DNA from: Natronohydrobacter sp.
Lineage (GTDB): Bacteria > Pseudomonadota > Alphaproteobacteria > Rhodobacterales > Rhodobacteraceae
Length of the DNA stretch: 64,000 bases
Assembly (NCBI GenBank): GCA_030603695.1
Contig: JAUVXF010000004.1
Location: 1-64,000 of the forward strand
Reading direction: 5' to 3'
A program made the position numbers and the translations under genes. Each line of letters opens with the position of its first letter. Position 1 is the first letter of the stretch. Of the stretch, positions 49,887-58,893 are shown piece by piece. Under the pieces are notes generated by a model, which did no database searches, was not told the origin of the DNA, and worked only from the letters and a program-made list of their open reading frames with translations.

Positions 49887-50984
49887 TTAGCTGAGGGGCA
49901 CCACGCAATCGCAAATCCGGAGCCGCACCCGTGCGCCCACATCGATCATGGCGCCTGCGCCAGAGATGACGAGCATGCAGCGTTCCCCCTCTTGCACCCA
50001 GTAGAGTTGGTCATGGCCGCGGAATTCGCGCCCGACGACAGAGGCCGGGCCTTCCGGGTCTGCTTCCAGCATGATCTGTTCGGGGCGCACGGAGAGGGTG
50101 ACGGCGCCATTGGCCGCGCGCGACAGCGGCAGGGTGCCAAATTCGGTTTTCACTTCCATGCCCGATGCCGTGCCGGGCAGGATGTTGGAGCGCCCCATGA
50201 AGGAGGCGACAAAGGCCGAAACGGGGTTGCGATAGATTTCATCGGGGGTGCCGATCTGGATGACGCGGCCTTTTTCCATCACGGCGATCCTGTCGGCCAC
50301 GGCCATGGCTTCTTCCTGATCATGGGTGACGAGAATGGCGGCTGATCCGGCCGCCTTGAGCAGTTTGCGCACCTCCTGGCGGGTTTCCACGCGCATGGCG
50401 GCATCGAGGTTGGAGAAAGGCTCATCCAGCAGGACAAGCGGCGGCGCCACGGCGAGGGTGCGCGCCAGGGCCACGCGCTGTTGCTGGCCGCCAGAGAGTT
50501 CATGCGGTTTGCGCGCGCCAAAAGCCTCTAGCCCGACAAGGGCCAGCATGTCATGGGCGCGGGCCTCTGCGGCGCGGCGGGGCAGTTTGCGCAGGCCGAA
50601 TTTCACATTCTCCAGCACATTGAGATGCGGGAAGAGCGCGTAATCCTGAAAGACAAAGCCAATGCCACGGGTTTCGGGCGGCAGATGGGTGATGTCGCGC
50701 CCGCGCAGATGGATATGCCCGGCATCGGGGGTTTCAAAGCCGCCGATCATGCGCAAGGTGGTGGTTTTGCCACAGCCAGAGGGGCCAAGCAGGGCCATCA
50801 TCTCGCCTTCGCCCAGATCGAAGCTGACGCGTTCTACGGCTGCGGCCTCGGATGCGGCAAAGGATTTGCGCAGCTTTTCCACCCGCAACAGCGTGGTTTT
50901 GGGCGTGATCCTGTAGCCCAGCGGAGAGGCTTCGGCTGGCATTTTGAACGAGAGGGTTTTGGGCAGGCTTGTCATCTGTTCCAT
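49887..50984 (-). CDS. fbpC: Ferric-iron ABC transporter ATP-binding protein
   Basis: 365 residues. Walker A GPSGCGKTTTLRMI, Q-loop FVFQDYALFPHLNVLENVKFGL, signature LSGGQQQRVALARTL and Walker B VLLDEPFSNLDAAM are complete. A C-terminal TOBE-like regulatory domain follows (SVRPEQIMLE, RICDCVVPL). It belongs to the polyamine/sulfate/iron MalK-like group; with the neighbouring permease and binding protein, ferric iron is the best guess. The permease gene ends 9 bp before. The start is uncertain: ATG at 50984 is very near GGAAG, and ATG at 50975 has better spacing. Confidence 0.92.
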   Translation of the reverse strand: MEQMTSLPKTLSFKMPAEASPLGYRITPKTTLLRVEKLRKSFAASEAAAVERVSFDLGEGEMMALLGPSGCGKTTTLRMIGGFETPDAGHIHLRGRDITHLPPETRGIGFVFQDYALFPHLNVLENVKFGLRKLPRRAAEARAHDMLALVGLEAFGARKPHELSGGQQQRVALARTLAVAPPLVLLDEPFSNLDAAMRVETRQEVRKLLKAAGSAAILVTHDQEEAMAVADRIAVMEKGRVIQIGTPDEIYRNPVSAFVASFMGRSNILPGTASGMEVKTEFGTLPLSRAANGAVTLSVRPEQIMLEADPEGPASVVGREFRGHDQLYWVQEGERCMLVISGAGAMIDVGARVRLRICDCVVPLS

Positions 50985-50993
50985 CTTCCGAGC

Positions 50994-52592
50994 TTATGCG
51001 CCTTTCTTGTCATGGCGCAAAACAACGCCCACGAAAAGGGCGGAAAACGCCATGATCGCGGCGGCATAGGGGGCGGCTTCCATCAGCATGCCTTCGGATG
51101 TGCGCGAAAACATGGTGATCGACAAGGGGCGGAACCCTGTGGGCGCCAATAAAAAGGCAATGGGCAGTTCTTTCATGGCGATGACGAACACCAGCACCAT
51201 TCCGGCCACCACGCCGGGGCGGATGCTGGGCAGCGTCACGCTCCTGAACACGGAAAACGGCCCGTGGCCAAGGGCGCGCGCGGCCTCTTCCACCGAAGGG
51301 CGGGCCTGATAAAGCGCCGAGCGGATTGGCCCCAGCGCCAGCGCCAGAAAGCTGAGCGCATAGACCGTTATCAGCAAAATCTGTGTCTGATAGAGAAACC
51401 GTGCCGCATTGAGCGAGAAGAATACGAAAGCCAGCGCGAAGGCCAGCGCGGGCACAGCATAGCCCACAAAGGCCAGCCTGTTGATGAAGGTGGACAAAGG
51501 CGAGGGGTAGCGCACCGCCAGCACCGCCACCGGCAGCGCCATGGCCGCCGCCATCAGCGCTGCGGGCACGGCCACTGACAGAGATTGTGAAAACGCCCGC
51601 AACAGCGCCGGCACTACGGCGGCCAGATCCTCCAGCCGCACCATCCAGAAGCTGAGCACCGCGATGGGCAGGCCAATCGCGGCCAGCACCACAAGCCCCA
51701 CAATCGCCCAGCCAAGGGCCTGCCCGCCTGCGCCAAGCGCGAGCCTGCGCCGTGCTGCCCCTGTGCCCGACCCCGTGCGCGCATATTGCGCCCCTTCGCG
51801 CAATTTGCTTTCCCACCACACCACCGAAAGCGCCATGGCAATCAGCATCAGTGCCAGCCATGCCGCATAAACGCGGTCGAACATGGCCGAATATTGCAGG
51901 TAAATCGCGTAGCTGAACACTTCATAGCGCATTAGCGCCACGGCCCCGAAATCGCCAATCACATACAGCCCCACCACCAGCCAGCCTGCCATCAGCGCGG
52001 GCATCAGATGGGGCAGGGTGACGCGAAAGAACACCTCGCGCGGGCTGGCACCCAAAGCGCGCGCCGCATCTTCCAGCGATTGATCCAGCCCCGCGAAGGA
52101 TGCGCGCAGATTGAGATAGATATAGGGAAAGGTATAGAGCGCCAGTGCCAGTGTGGCCCCCCCCAGCCCTTGCAGGCGCGGGATGGTCACGCCGAACACC
52201 TGGTTCATGAAGCCAAAATTGCCTGAAAGCCCGATCAGCGCATAGGCCATCACATAGCCCGGCGTGGCGAGGGGGATGACAGCAAGGATATTCACCAGCC
52301 TGCGCCCGCGCAGATTGGTGCGGCTGACCAGCCAGGCCAATGGCAGGGCAAGCGCCGTGGCAAGGGCAAGGGTGCAGACCACAAGCAGCAGCGTATTGCG
52401 CAGCAAAAGCAAGGTGCGGGGGCGGGTGAATATATCCACCACTGTGGCGAAATCGGCCTGTGCCGCGCGCATCACCAGCCAGATCAGCGGCAGAACCATC
52501 AGGCCGCCGATGGCCAATCCAAGGGCAGAAAAGATCACGCGGGCGCGCGGCAAGCGCCACAGGCCCGGTGATATGGCTGTGCTCAAGCTCAA
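50994..52592 (-). CDS. fbpB: Ferric-iron ABC transporter permease (fused double domain)
   Basis: 532 residues, two tandem BPD_transp_1 domains of about six helices each, as in FbpB/HitB/SfuB. EAA-loop motifs are SLEDAARALGASPREVFFRVTLPHLMPAL in the first half and SVEEAARALGHGPFSVFRSVTLPSIRPGV in the second. The start codon is TTG overlapping the binding-protein stop (TTGA); other TTG/GTG codons nearby are possible. It acts in the inner membrane with the ATPase downstream. Confidence 0.93.
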   Translation of the reverse strand: MSLSTAISPGLWRLPRARVIFSALGLAIGGLMVLPLIWLVMRAAQADFATVVDIFTRPRTLLLLRNTLLLVVCTLALATALALPLAWLVSRTNLRGRRLVNILAVIPLATPGYVMAYALIGLSGNFGFMNQVFGVTIPRLQGLGGATLALALYTFPYIYLNLRASFAGLDQSLEDAARALGASPREVFFRVTLPHLMPALMAGWLVVGLYVIGDFGAVALMRYEVFSYAIYLQYSAMFDRVYAAWLALMLIAMALSVVWWESKLREGAQYARTGSGTGAARRRLALGAGGQALGWAIVGLVVLAAIGLPIAVLSFWMVRLEDLAAVVPALLRAFSQSLSVAVPAALMAAAMALPVAVLAVRYPSPLSTFINRLAFVGYAVPALAFALAFVFFSLNAARFLYQTQILLITVYALSFLALALGPIRSALYQARPSVEEAARALGHGPFSVFRSVTLPSIRPGVVAGMVLVFVIAMKELPIAFLLAPTGFRPLSITMFSRTSEGMLMEAAPYAAAIMAFSALFVGVVLRHDKKGA

Positions 52593-53575
52593 AGCAGCCC
52601 AGCCGCGCGGATCATGTCCAGCGTGCCTTCCAGATCACCGATGGTGTTGAGATCGACATCGGGCGCGGCCCGGATCACATCATCAAGGTTGATATCCGTG
52701 CGCGTGACAATCGTGCCCGGTATGATCGGGAATTCTGCCACTTCGCCTGTGAAATACTGTTGTGCGGCGGGCGAGAGCAGGAATTCGATAAACGCCTGCG
52801 CTTCTGTCTGGCGGGGGGATGTGGCCAAAACCCCCATACCGGCCACCAAAAGCAGATTGCCGATATCGCCGTCAGTGCTGAACAGGGTCTGGCTTACGGG
52901 GAAATCGGTGTCGCGCTGCAAAAAGCGGCTGAGGTAGTAATTATTGGTCAGGCCGATATCGGCCTCGCCATCGCCGATGGCCTGAATAAGGGCGGTATTG
53001 TTGCGCACGGCAACCGGGGCATTGGCGGCGATCCCCTCCAGCCAGTCGCGGGTTGTCTCATCGCCGTGAATGACGCGCATTGCCGTGACATGGGCATGGA
53101 AAGAGCCATTTGTCGCGGGCAGGGCAATGCGGCCCTTCCATTTCGGATCGGTCAGATTAAAGAGAGAGGCGGGCAAATCTTCTTGCGCCACACGCTGCGT
53201 TGAATAGGCCAGCACGCGGCCCCGCCCCGATGTGGCGACCCAGCGATTCTGGCTGTCACGATACGCGGCGGGCACAGGGGCCACCAGTGCTTCGGGCAGG
53301 GGGGCGAAAAGTTCCACCACCGCGCCCAGTGCCGCCGCATCCTGCGCCCAGTACAGATCGGCGGGCGATGCTGTGCCCTCTTCTTGCAGCAGGACGGCCA
53401 GTTCGGCTGTTCCGGCATAGCGCACATTCACGGTGATCCCGGTTTGCGCGGTGAATGCGGCTATGATGGGGGCGACCAGCGGCTCTCCCCGGCCCGAATA
53501 GAGCGTCAGATCGGCCAATGCGGGGCTTGCCGCAGCAGTGGCGATTGCAAAAATGGCGTGGCGAAGAAAGCGCAT
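52589..53575 (-). CDS. fbpA: Ferric-iron ABC transporter substrate-binding protein
   Basis: 328 residues from MRFLRHAIFAIATAAASPAL; AAGGGG lies about 8 bp upstream. The signal peptide is cleaved near ALA-DLTLYSGR. The dityrosine iron site is present as Tyr213/Tyr214 in TNNYYLSRF, the hallmark of FbpA/FutA-type periplasmic iron-binding proteins. It is first in the leftward operon. The 227-bp region up to deoC should hold its promoter; I do not see a clear Irr, RirA or Fur box. Confidence 0.92.
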   Translation of the reverse strand: MRFLRHAIFAIATAAASPALADLTLYSGRGEPLVAPIIAAFTAQTGITVNVRYAGTAELAVLLQEEGTASPADLYWAQDAAALGAVVELFAPLPEALVAPVPAAYRDSQNRWVATSGRGRVLAYSTQRVAQEDLPASLFNLTDPKWKGRIALPATNGSFHAHVTAMRVIHGDETTRDWLEGIAANAPVAVRNNTALIQAIGDGEADIGLTNNYYLSRFLQRDTDFPVSQTLFSTDGDIGNLLLVAGMGVLATSPRQTEAQAFIEFLLSPAAQQYFTGEVAEFPIIPGTIVTRTDINLDDVIRAAPDVDLNTIGDLEGTLDMIRAAGLL

Positions 53576-53802
53576 GGTGTCACCCCTTGGGACAGTTATG
53601 GACAAGACCGGGACAATCGGCCTTCGAGGCTCGGTTTGGCGTCTGGCAGTGCAGCGCCCGGCTTAATCCCTAGTTATACACTCAGTTATTATGCGCGGCC
53701 CGGATCGTCAACAACCTCTTTGGCGCAGCTGGCCCTGAATGGGGATTGCCCATGCACCCGCGCTTCGCGCATACTGCGCGGGATTGAGTGCAAGGAACCC
53801 AT

Positions 53803-54747
53803 ATGTCCCACCCCCGCAACCCCGGAACCCCGCTGGATTGCACCAGCTTTGTGCGCGTGAACCGCCCCGCCGCAGAGAGGCGCGCGGCCACGCTGGTGGC
53901 GCGCCGTTCGCTGAAGGGGGCGCATCAGGCGGCATGGCTGTTGAACGCGATTGCCTGCATGGATCTGACAACATTGGCAGGCGATGACACGCCCGACCGC
54001 GTGCGCCGCCTGTGCGCCAAGGCCCGCCGCCCGCTGGCCGATGAGATTGTGGCCGCGCTGGGGCTGGAAGAGATGCCCAAAACCGGGGCTGTATGTGTGT
54101 ATCCCACGCTTGTCGCGCCTGCGGTGGCGGCTTTGGCCGGGTCGGGGATACCTGTGGCCTCTGTCGCAACGGGGTTTCCGGCGGGGCTGATGCCGTTGGA
54201 ATTGCGCTTGGCCGAAATCCGCTATGCCGTGGATCAGGGCGCGCAAGAGATTGATATCGTCATCACCCGCGCGCATGTGCTGGGGGGCGATTGGGCCGCG
54301 TTATATGATGAGATTGCCGCCATGCGCGCGGCTTGTGGCCCGGCGCATCTGAAAGCCATTCTGGCCACGGGTGATCTGGTCACGCTGTCCAATGTCTATG
54401 CGGCGTCCGTGGTGGCCATGCAGGCGGGGGCGGATTTTATCAAGACATCCACCGGCAAAGAGGGGGTGAATGCCACCCTGCCTGTGGGCCTGACCATGTG
54501 CCGCGCCATCCGCGATTACCGCGCCGCAACCGGGCATATTGTGGGCTTCAAACCCGCCGGCGGCATGAAAACCGCCAAGGATGCGCTGAACTGGCAAATC
54601 CTGATGCGCGAGGAATTGGGGCGCGACTGGCTGCGCCCTGATCTCTTTCGGCTGGGCGCGTCTTCCATGCTGGCAGATATAGAGCGGCAATTATCCCATC
54701 ATGTGACAGGGCGTTATGCCGCCCATCACCGGCTGGCGCTGGCATAA
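53803..54747 (+). CDS. deoC: Deoxyribose-phosphate aldolase
   Basis: 314 residues from MSHPRNPGTPLDCTSFVRVN, with AAGGA 7 bp upstream. The Schiff-base lysine is Lys214 in DFIKTSTGK, with the second catalytic Lys in FKPAGGMKTAKDAL. It splits 2-deoxyribose 5-phosphate to glyceraldehyde 3-phosphate and acetaldehyde. The length (about 310-330) fits the longer alphaproteobacterial type rather than the E. coli 259-residue type. The aldehyde dehydrogenase 9 bp downstream can consume the acetaldehyde. Confidence 0.95.
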   Translation: MSHPRNPGTPLDCTSFVRVNRPAAERRAATLVARRSLKGAHQAAWLLNAIACMDLTTLAGDDTPDRVRRLCAKARRPLADEIVAALGLEEMPKTGAVCVYPTLVAPAVAALAGSGIPVASVATGFPAGLMPLELRLAEIRYAVDQGAQEIDIVITRAHVLGGDWAALYDEIAAMRAACGPAHLKAILATGDLVTLSNVYAASVVAMQAGADFIKTSTGKEGVNATLPVGLTMCRAIRDYRAATGHIVGFKPAGGMKTAKDALNWQILMREELGRDWLRPDLFRLGASSMLADIERQLSHHVTGRYAAHHRLALA

Positions 54748-54756
54748 GGACATCAC

Positions 54757-57051
54757 ATGCCCAGTTTATCGGAGATTTTGGCGACTATGGAGTATGGCCC
54801 CGCACCCGAAAGCGAAAGCCTTGCACGCGATTGGCTGGCGCGCGGGCCGTTCGGGCATTTCATCAATGGCGCTTTCACCGCCCCCGGCGCGCTGTTTGAC
54901 ACCACCAACCCCGCGCGGAATGAGGTGTTGGCGCAGGTCACACAAGGCACAGAGCAGGATATCGCGGCCGCCGTGGCGGCGGCGCGCGCGGCCTTTCCTG
55001 CATGGTCGGGCCTGCCCGGCGCTGCGCGCGCGCGTTATCTTTATGCCATAGCGCGCCAGATCCAGAAGCGCGAGCGCCTGTTTGCGGTGCTGGAGGCGCT
55101 GGATAACGGCAAACCCCTGCGCGAGGCGCGCGATGGGGATATTCCTTTGGCCGTGCGCCATTTCTACCATCATGCAGGCTGGGCAGAGCTGCTGGCAGAG
55201 GAATTTCCGGGCCAGCGCCCGCATGGGGTATGCGGCCAGATCATTCCATGGAATTTTCCGCTGCTGATGCTGGCATGGAAAATCGCGCCTGCATTGGCGG
55301 CAGGCAATACGGTGGTGCTGAAACCTGCCGAATATACGCCGCTGAGCGCGCTGTTATTTGCCGAAATCTGCACAGAGGCCGGATTGCCTGCCGGTGTGGT
55401 GAATATCGTGACCGGCGATGGCGCAACCGGGGCGGCGCTGGTGGCCCATCCGGGGGTGGATAAGATCGCCTTCACAGGCTCTACTGCCGTGGGGCGTGAA
55501 ATTCGGCGCGCGACAGCGGGCACCGCCAAGGCGCTGACGCTGGAACTGGGCGGCAAATCGCCCTTACTGGTTTTTGCCGATGCCGATCTGGATGCCGCTG
55601 TGGAAGGGGTGGTGGATGCCATCTGGTTCAATCAGGGCGAGGTTTGCTGCGCCGGTGCGCGCCTGTTGGTGGCAGAGGCCGTGGCCGCGCCCTTTGCCGC
55701 CAAGCTGCGCGCGCGCATGGATGGGCTGCGGCTGGGTGATCCGCTGGACAAATCCACCGATATCGGCGCAATCGTGCATCCGCGCCAATTGGCCCGCATC
55801 CGCGATCTGGTGGCGCAGGGCGTGGCGGCAGGCGGTGTGCTGTATCAGGGGCAAGGGCGCGAGGGCTGTTTCCATCCACCTAGCGTGATACTTGAGGTAT
55901 CGCCTGCAAACCCATGTTTTACAGAAGAAATATTTGGCCCTGTCGCCACCCTCACCACATTCCGCACCCCGCAAGAGGCGGTGGAGCTGGCCAATAACAC
56001 CCGCTACGGGCTGGCCGCGTCCATCTGGTCTGAAAATCTGACAGTGGCGATGGATATGGCCGCGCATATTCGCGCAGGCGTGATCTGGATAAATGCGACC
56101 AATCTGTTCGATGCCAACGCGCCCTTTGGTGGCATGCGCGAGTCGGGCTTTGGGCGCGAGGGCGCGCGCGCGGGCATGCTGGCCTATCTGCGCCCGCTTG
56201 ATGCGCCTGCGCCCCATGCGGGGCCTGCGCCTGTGCTGGCCCTGCCGCAACCCGTGGCGATAACGGGCATAGACCGCACGCATAAGCTGTATATCGGCGG
56301 TGCGCAAAAGCGCGCCGATAGCGGGCAGAGCTATTCGGTGCGCAGGGGCGATGTTCTGGCAGGCCATGCCCCTCTTGGCAGCCGCAAGGATATCCGCAAC
56401 GCGGTAGAGGCCGCGCACAAGGCCAGCAACTGGGCGCGCATGAGCGGGCATGCCCGCGCGCAGGTGCTGTATTTTCTGGGGGAAAATCTCGCCGCGCGCG
56501 CAGCGGCCTTGGAGGAATTCGCGCCCAAGCCAGAGGTAGAGGCCGCGATTGCCCGCGCCTTTTACTATGCCGCCTGGGCCGACAAGCATGACGGCCGCGT
56601 GCAGGACACCCAAAGCGGCCATATCACCCTTGCCTTGCAAGAGCCGTTTGGCGTGATGGGGCTGATCTGCCCGGAGGAGGCCCCGCTTCTGGCCTGCCTG
56701 TCGCTGGTGCTGCCCGCGATTGCGCTGGGCAACCGGGTTGTGGCGGTTTGCGCGCAATCCAACCCCTTGCCCGCGCTGGAATTGGCGCAGGTTTTCGCCT
56801 GTTCCGATCTTCCGGGGGGCGTGGTCAATCTTGTTTCCGGCCCCAAAGCCGATCTGGCGCAAACCCTGGCCGCGCATGAGGATGTGGCGGCGCTGTGGTG
56901 TGCGGCACCCGAACTGGTGGCGATGGCAGAGCGCAAGAGTGCCGCCAATCTTAAACCCGTCTGGGCTGTGCCTGATGCGCTGGGGCAGGGGCGCGACTTT
57001 CTGGCGGCTTCGGTGCAGACAAAGACGGTTTGGGTGCCTTACGGCGCTTGA
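54757..57051 (+). CDS. Two-domain aldehyde dehydrogenase (ALDH16-like)
   Basis: 764 residues. The first domain (about 1-480) is a full ALDH: PWNFPLLMLAWKIAPALAAG, Glu263 in LELGGKSPLLV and Cys297 in NQGEVCCAGARL. The second region (about 500-764) begins with THKLYIGGAQKRADSGQSYS and holds ALDH-like helices and a cofactor-like fold (EPFGVMGLICPEEAPLLACL) but has no catalytic Cys segment. This layout matches ALDH16, described from vertebrates and, as I recall, from a Rhodobacteraceae strain. Beside deoC it probably oxidises acetaldehyde to acetate. Confidence 0.9.
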   Translation: MPSLSEILATMEYGPAPESESLARDWLARGPFGHFINGAFTAPGALFDTTNPARNEVLAQVTQGTEQDIAAAVAAARAAFPAWSGLPGAARARYLYAIARQIQKRERLFAVLEALDNGKPLREARDGDIPLAVRHFYHHAGWAELLAEEFPGQRPHGVCGQIIPWNFPLLMLAWKIAPALAAGNTVVLKPAEYTPLSALLFAEICTEAGLPAGVVNIVTGDGATGAALVAHPGVDKIAFTGSTAVGREIRRATAGTAKALTLELGGKSPLLVFADADLDAAVEGVVDAIWFNQGEVCCAGARLLVAEAVAAPFAAKLRARMDGLRLGDPLDKSTDIGAIVHPRQLARIRDLVAQGVAAGGVLYQGQGREGCFHPPSVILEVSPANPCFTEEIFGPVATLTTFRTPQEAVELANNTRYGLAASIWSENLTVAMDMAAHIRAGVIWINATNLFDANAPFGGMRESGFGREGARAGMLAYLRPLDAPAPHAGPAPVLALPQPVAITGIDRTHKLYIGGAQKRADSGQSYSVRRGDVLAGHAPLGSRKDIRNAVEAAHKASNWARMSGHARAQVLYFLGENLAARAAALEEFAPKPEVEAAIARAFYYAAWADKHDGRVQDTQSGHITLALQEPFGVMGLICPEEAPLLACLSLVLPAIALGNRVVAVCAQSNPLPALELAQVFACSDLPGGVVNLVSGPKADLAQTLAAHEDVAALWCAAPELVAMAERKSAANLKPVWAVPDALGQGRDFLAASVQTKTVWVPYGA

Positions 57052-57106
57052 CGAGCGCCGCCCTTGCGGGCAGCTTGCAGGCCAAGGCAGCAACGAGGGG
57101 GGAGCC

Positions 57107-58144
57107 ATGCGCGCAGCCGTGATCCGCGAGTATCGCAAGGATTTGAGCATTGAGACTGTGGCCGATCCGGCCTGCCCCGAAGATGGGGTTGTTCTGCGCA
57201 CTTTGGCTTGCGGGATTTGCCGCTCTGACTGGCATGGCTGGGTCGGAGAGCATCCGCGCGTCAAACCCGGCCAGATACCGGGGCATGAATATTGCGGCGA
57301 GGTGGTCGCGGCTGGCCCGCGCGCGCGCTGGGCCGTGGGGGACAAGGTGATCGCGCCCTTTATCCTTGCCTGCGGTTCCTGCCCGGCCTGCCGTTCCGGC
57401 GCGTCCAATACCTGCCCCGATCAGCGCTTGCCGGGGTTTATAGAGCCGGGGGCATTTGCCGAATATGTGGCCGTGCCCCATGCCCATAATCTTGCGCGCC
57501 TGCCGGAGGGCATGTCGCCCACGCTGGCGGCGGGGTTGGGCTGCCGGGTGACAACGGCCTATCACGCGCTGACAGATCGCGCCGCCCTGCGCCCCGGCGA
57601 ATGGCTGGCGGTGCATGGCACGGGCGGCATTGGCCTTGCCACGCTGATCCTTGGGCGGGCCATGGGCGCGCGGGTTGTGGTGGTGGATATTGTGCCCGAA
57701 AAGCTGGAACATGCGCGCAGCCTTGGGGCCGATGCGGCGCTGGATGCGCGGTCGGGCGATCTGGCCCAAGCCATCCGCGATGTGACAGGGGGGGGTGCGC
57801 ATGTCTCTGTCGAGGCGTTGGGGATTGCGCAAACCACCAATGCCTCGCTGGCCTGTCTGCGGCCCTTGGGGCGGCATGTGCAGGTGGGTTTGCCTGCGGG
57901 CAAAGAGGCCCGGATGGAAATAGACATGGCCGCGATTTACCAGAAAAACCTGGCATTCTTTGGCACGCGCGGCATGCCTGCGCATAAATACCCGTCTTTG
58001 CTGAACATGATCGCGGCAGGGTTGGTGGATTTCACGCCCATGATTGCACGCGAGGTGGGCTTGTCGCAGGCGGGCGCGGAACTGGCCGCCTTCAATGGCC
58101 CGATGCCCCCCGGCGTGGCGGTGATTTCGGATTTCGCGGCGTGA
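57107..58144 (+). CDS. Zinc-dependent alcohol dehydrogenase
   Basis: 345 residues from [20 protein letters not shown], with GAGGGGGGAG upstream. Catalytic zinc ligand Cys38 ([11 protein letters not shown]) and GHEYCGEV (His60/Glu61) are present. The structural zinc loop is Cys89, Cys92, Cys95 and Cys103 ([15 protein letters not shown]). The NAD motif is [10 protein letters not shown]. It follows the ALDH16-like gene by 55 bp and may share its acetaldehyde/ethanol chemistry, but the substrate is uncertain. Confidence 0.92.
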   Translation: MRAAVIREYRKDLSIETVADPACPEDGVVLRTLACGICRSDWHGWVGEHPRVKPGQIPGHEYCGEVVAAGPRARWAVGDKVIAPFILACGSCPACRSGASNTCPDQRLPGFIEPGAFAEYVAVPHAHNLARLPEGMSPTLAAGLGCRVTTAYHALTDRAALRPGEWLAVHGTGGIGLATLILGRAMGARVVVVDIVPEKLEHARSLGADAALDARSGDLAQAIRDVTGGGAHVSVEALGIAQTTNASLACLRPLGRHVQVGLPAGKEARMEIDMAAIYQKNLAFFGTRGMPAHKYPSLLNMIAAGLVDFTPMIAREVGLSQAGAELAAFNGPMPPGVAVISDFAA

Positions 58145-58217
58145 TCTTTCCCTTTGCACGCGGGCTGCATTCGGGCTAAAGGCTGCGCCAAACCCAAGGA
58201 TAGCCGGAGCACGCGCC

Positions 58218-58886
58218 ATGAAAGCTGCTGTCATCACTTTTCCCGGTTCCAATTGTGACCGCGATTTGGCCCAAGCCTTTGCGCAGGCGGGCGCGGATGT
58301 GGTGCGCGTCTGGCACAAGGATAGCGCATTGCCCGCGGGCACAGATATTGTGGGCATTCCCGGCGGGTTTTCCTTTGGCGATTACCTGCGCTGCGGCGCG
58401 ATTGCCGCGCGCTCGCCCATTGCGAAAGCGGTGGTGGAATTTGCAGGCAAGGGCGGGCATGTGCTGGGCATTTGCAACGGCTTTCAGGTGCTGTTGGAAA
58501 TGGGGCTTTTGCCGGGCGCGCTGATGCGCAATGCCAATCTGCGTTTCATGTGCAAACCCGTTGGCCTGCGGGTGGAAACCACCGACAGCGCCTTTACCAG
58601 CGGCTATGCCCAAGGGGCCGAACTGACAATCCCGATTGCCCATCATGATGGCAATTACACGGCCGAGGCCGAGACGGTAGCACGGTTGCAGGGCGAGGGG
58701 CGGGTGGCGTTTCGCTATGCCGACAATCCCAACGGGTCTGTGGATGATATTGCTGGCATTTTGTCGCAAAACCGCCGCGTTCTGGGGATGATGCCACATC
58801 CAGAGCGCGCGGTTGCCCCGATCCATGGCAGCACGGATGGGCAGCGCATGTTTGAAAGCCTGATAAGCGCTTTTGCGCCCGCATGA
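58218..58886 (+). CDS. purQ: Phosphoribosylformylglycinamidine synthase subunit PurQ
   Basis: 222 residues. Glutamine amidotransferase with nucleophile Cys86 ([13 protein letters not shown]) and the His-Glu pair in [12 protein letters not shown]. It supplies ammonia to PurL with PurS for FGAM formation in purine synthesis. purS, purC and purL are not adjacent, so it appears separated from the usual purCSQ set. GCCGGAG precedes the ATG by about 8 bp. The histidine-kinase gene starts 7 bp downstream. Confidence 0.95.
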   Translation: MKAAVITFPGSNCDRDLAQAFAQAGADVVRVWHKDSALPAGTDIVGIPGGFSFGDYLRCGAIAARSPIAKAVVEFAGKGGHVLGICNGFQVLLEMGLLPGALMRNANLRFMCKPVGLRVETTDSAFTSGYAQGAELTIPIAHHDGNYTAEAETVARLQGEGRVAFRYADNPNGSVDDIAGILSQNRRVLGMMPHPERAVAPIHGSTDGQRMFESLISAFAPA

Positions 58887-58893
58887 GGGCCGG

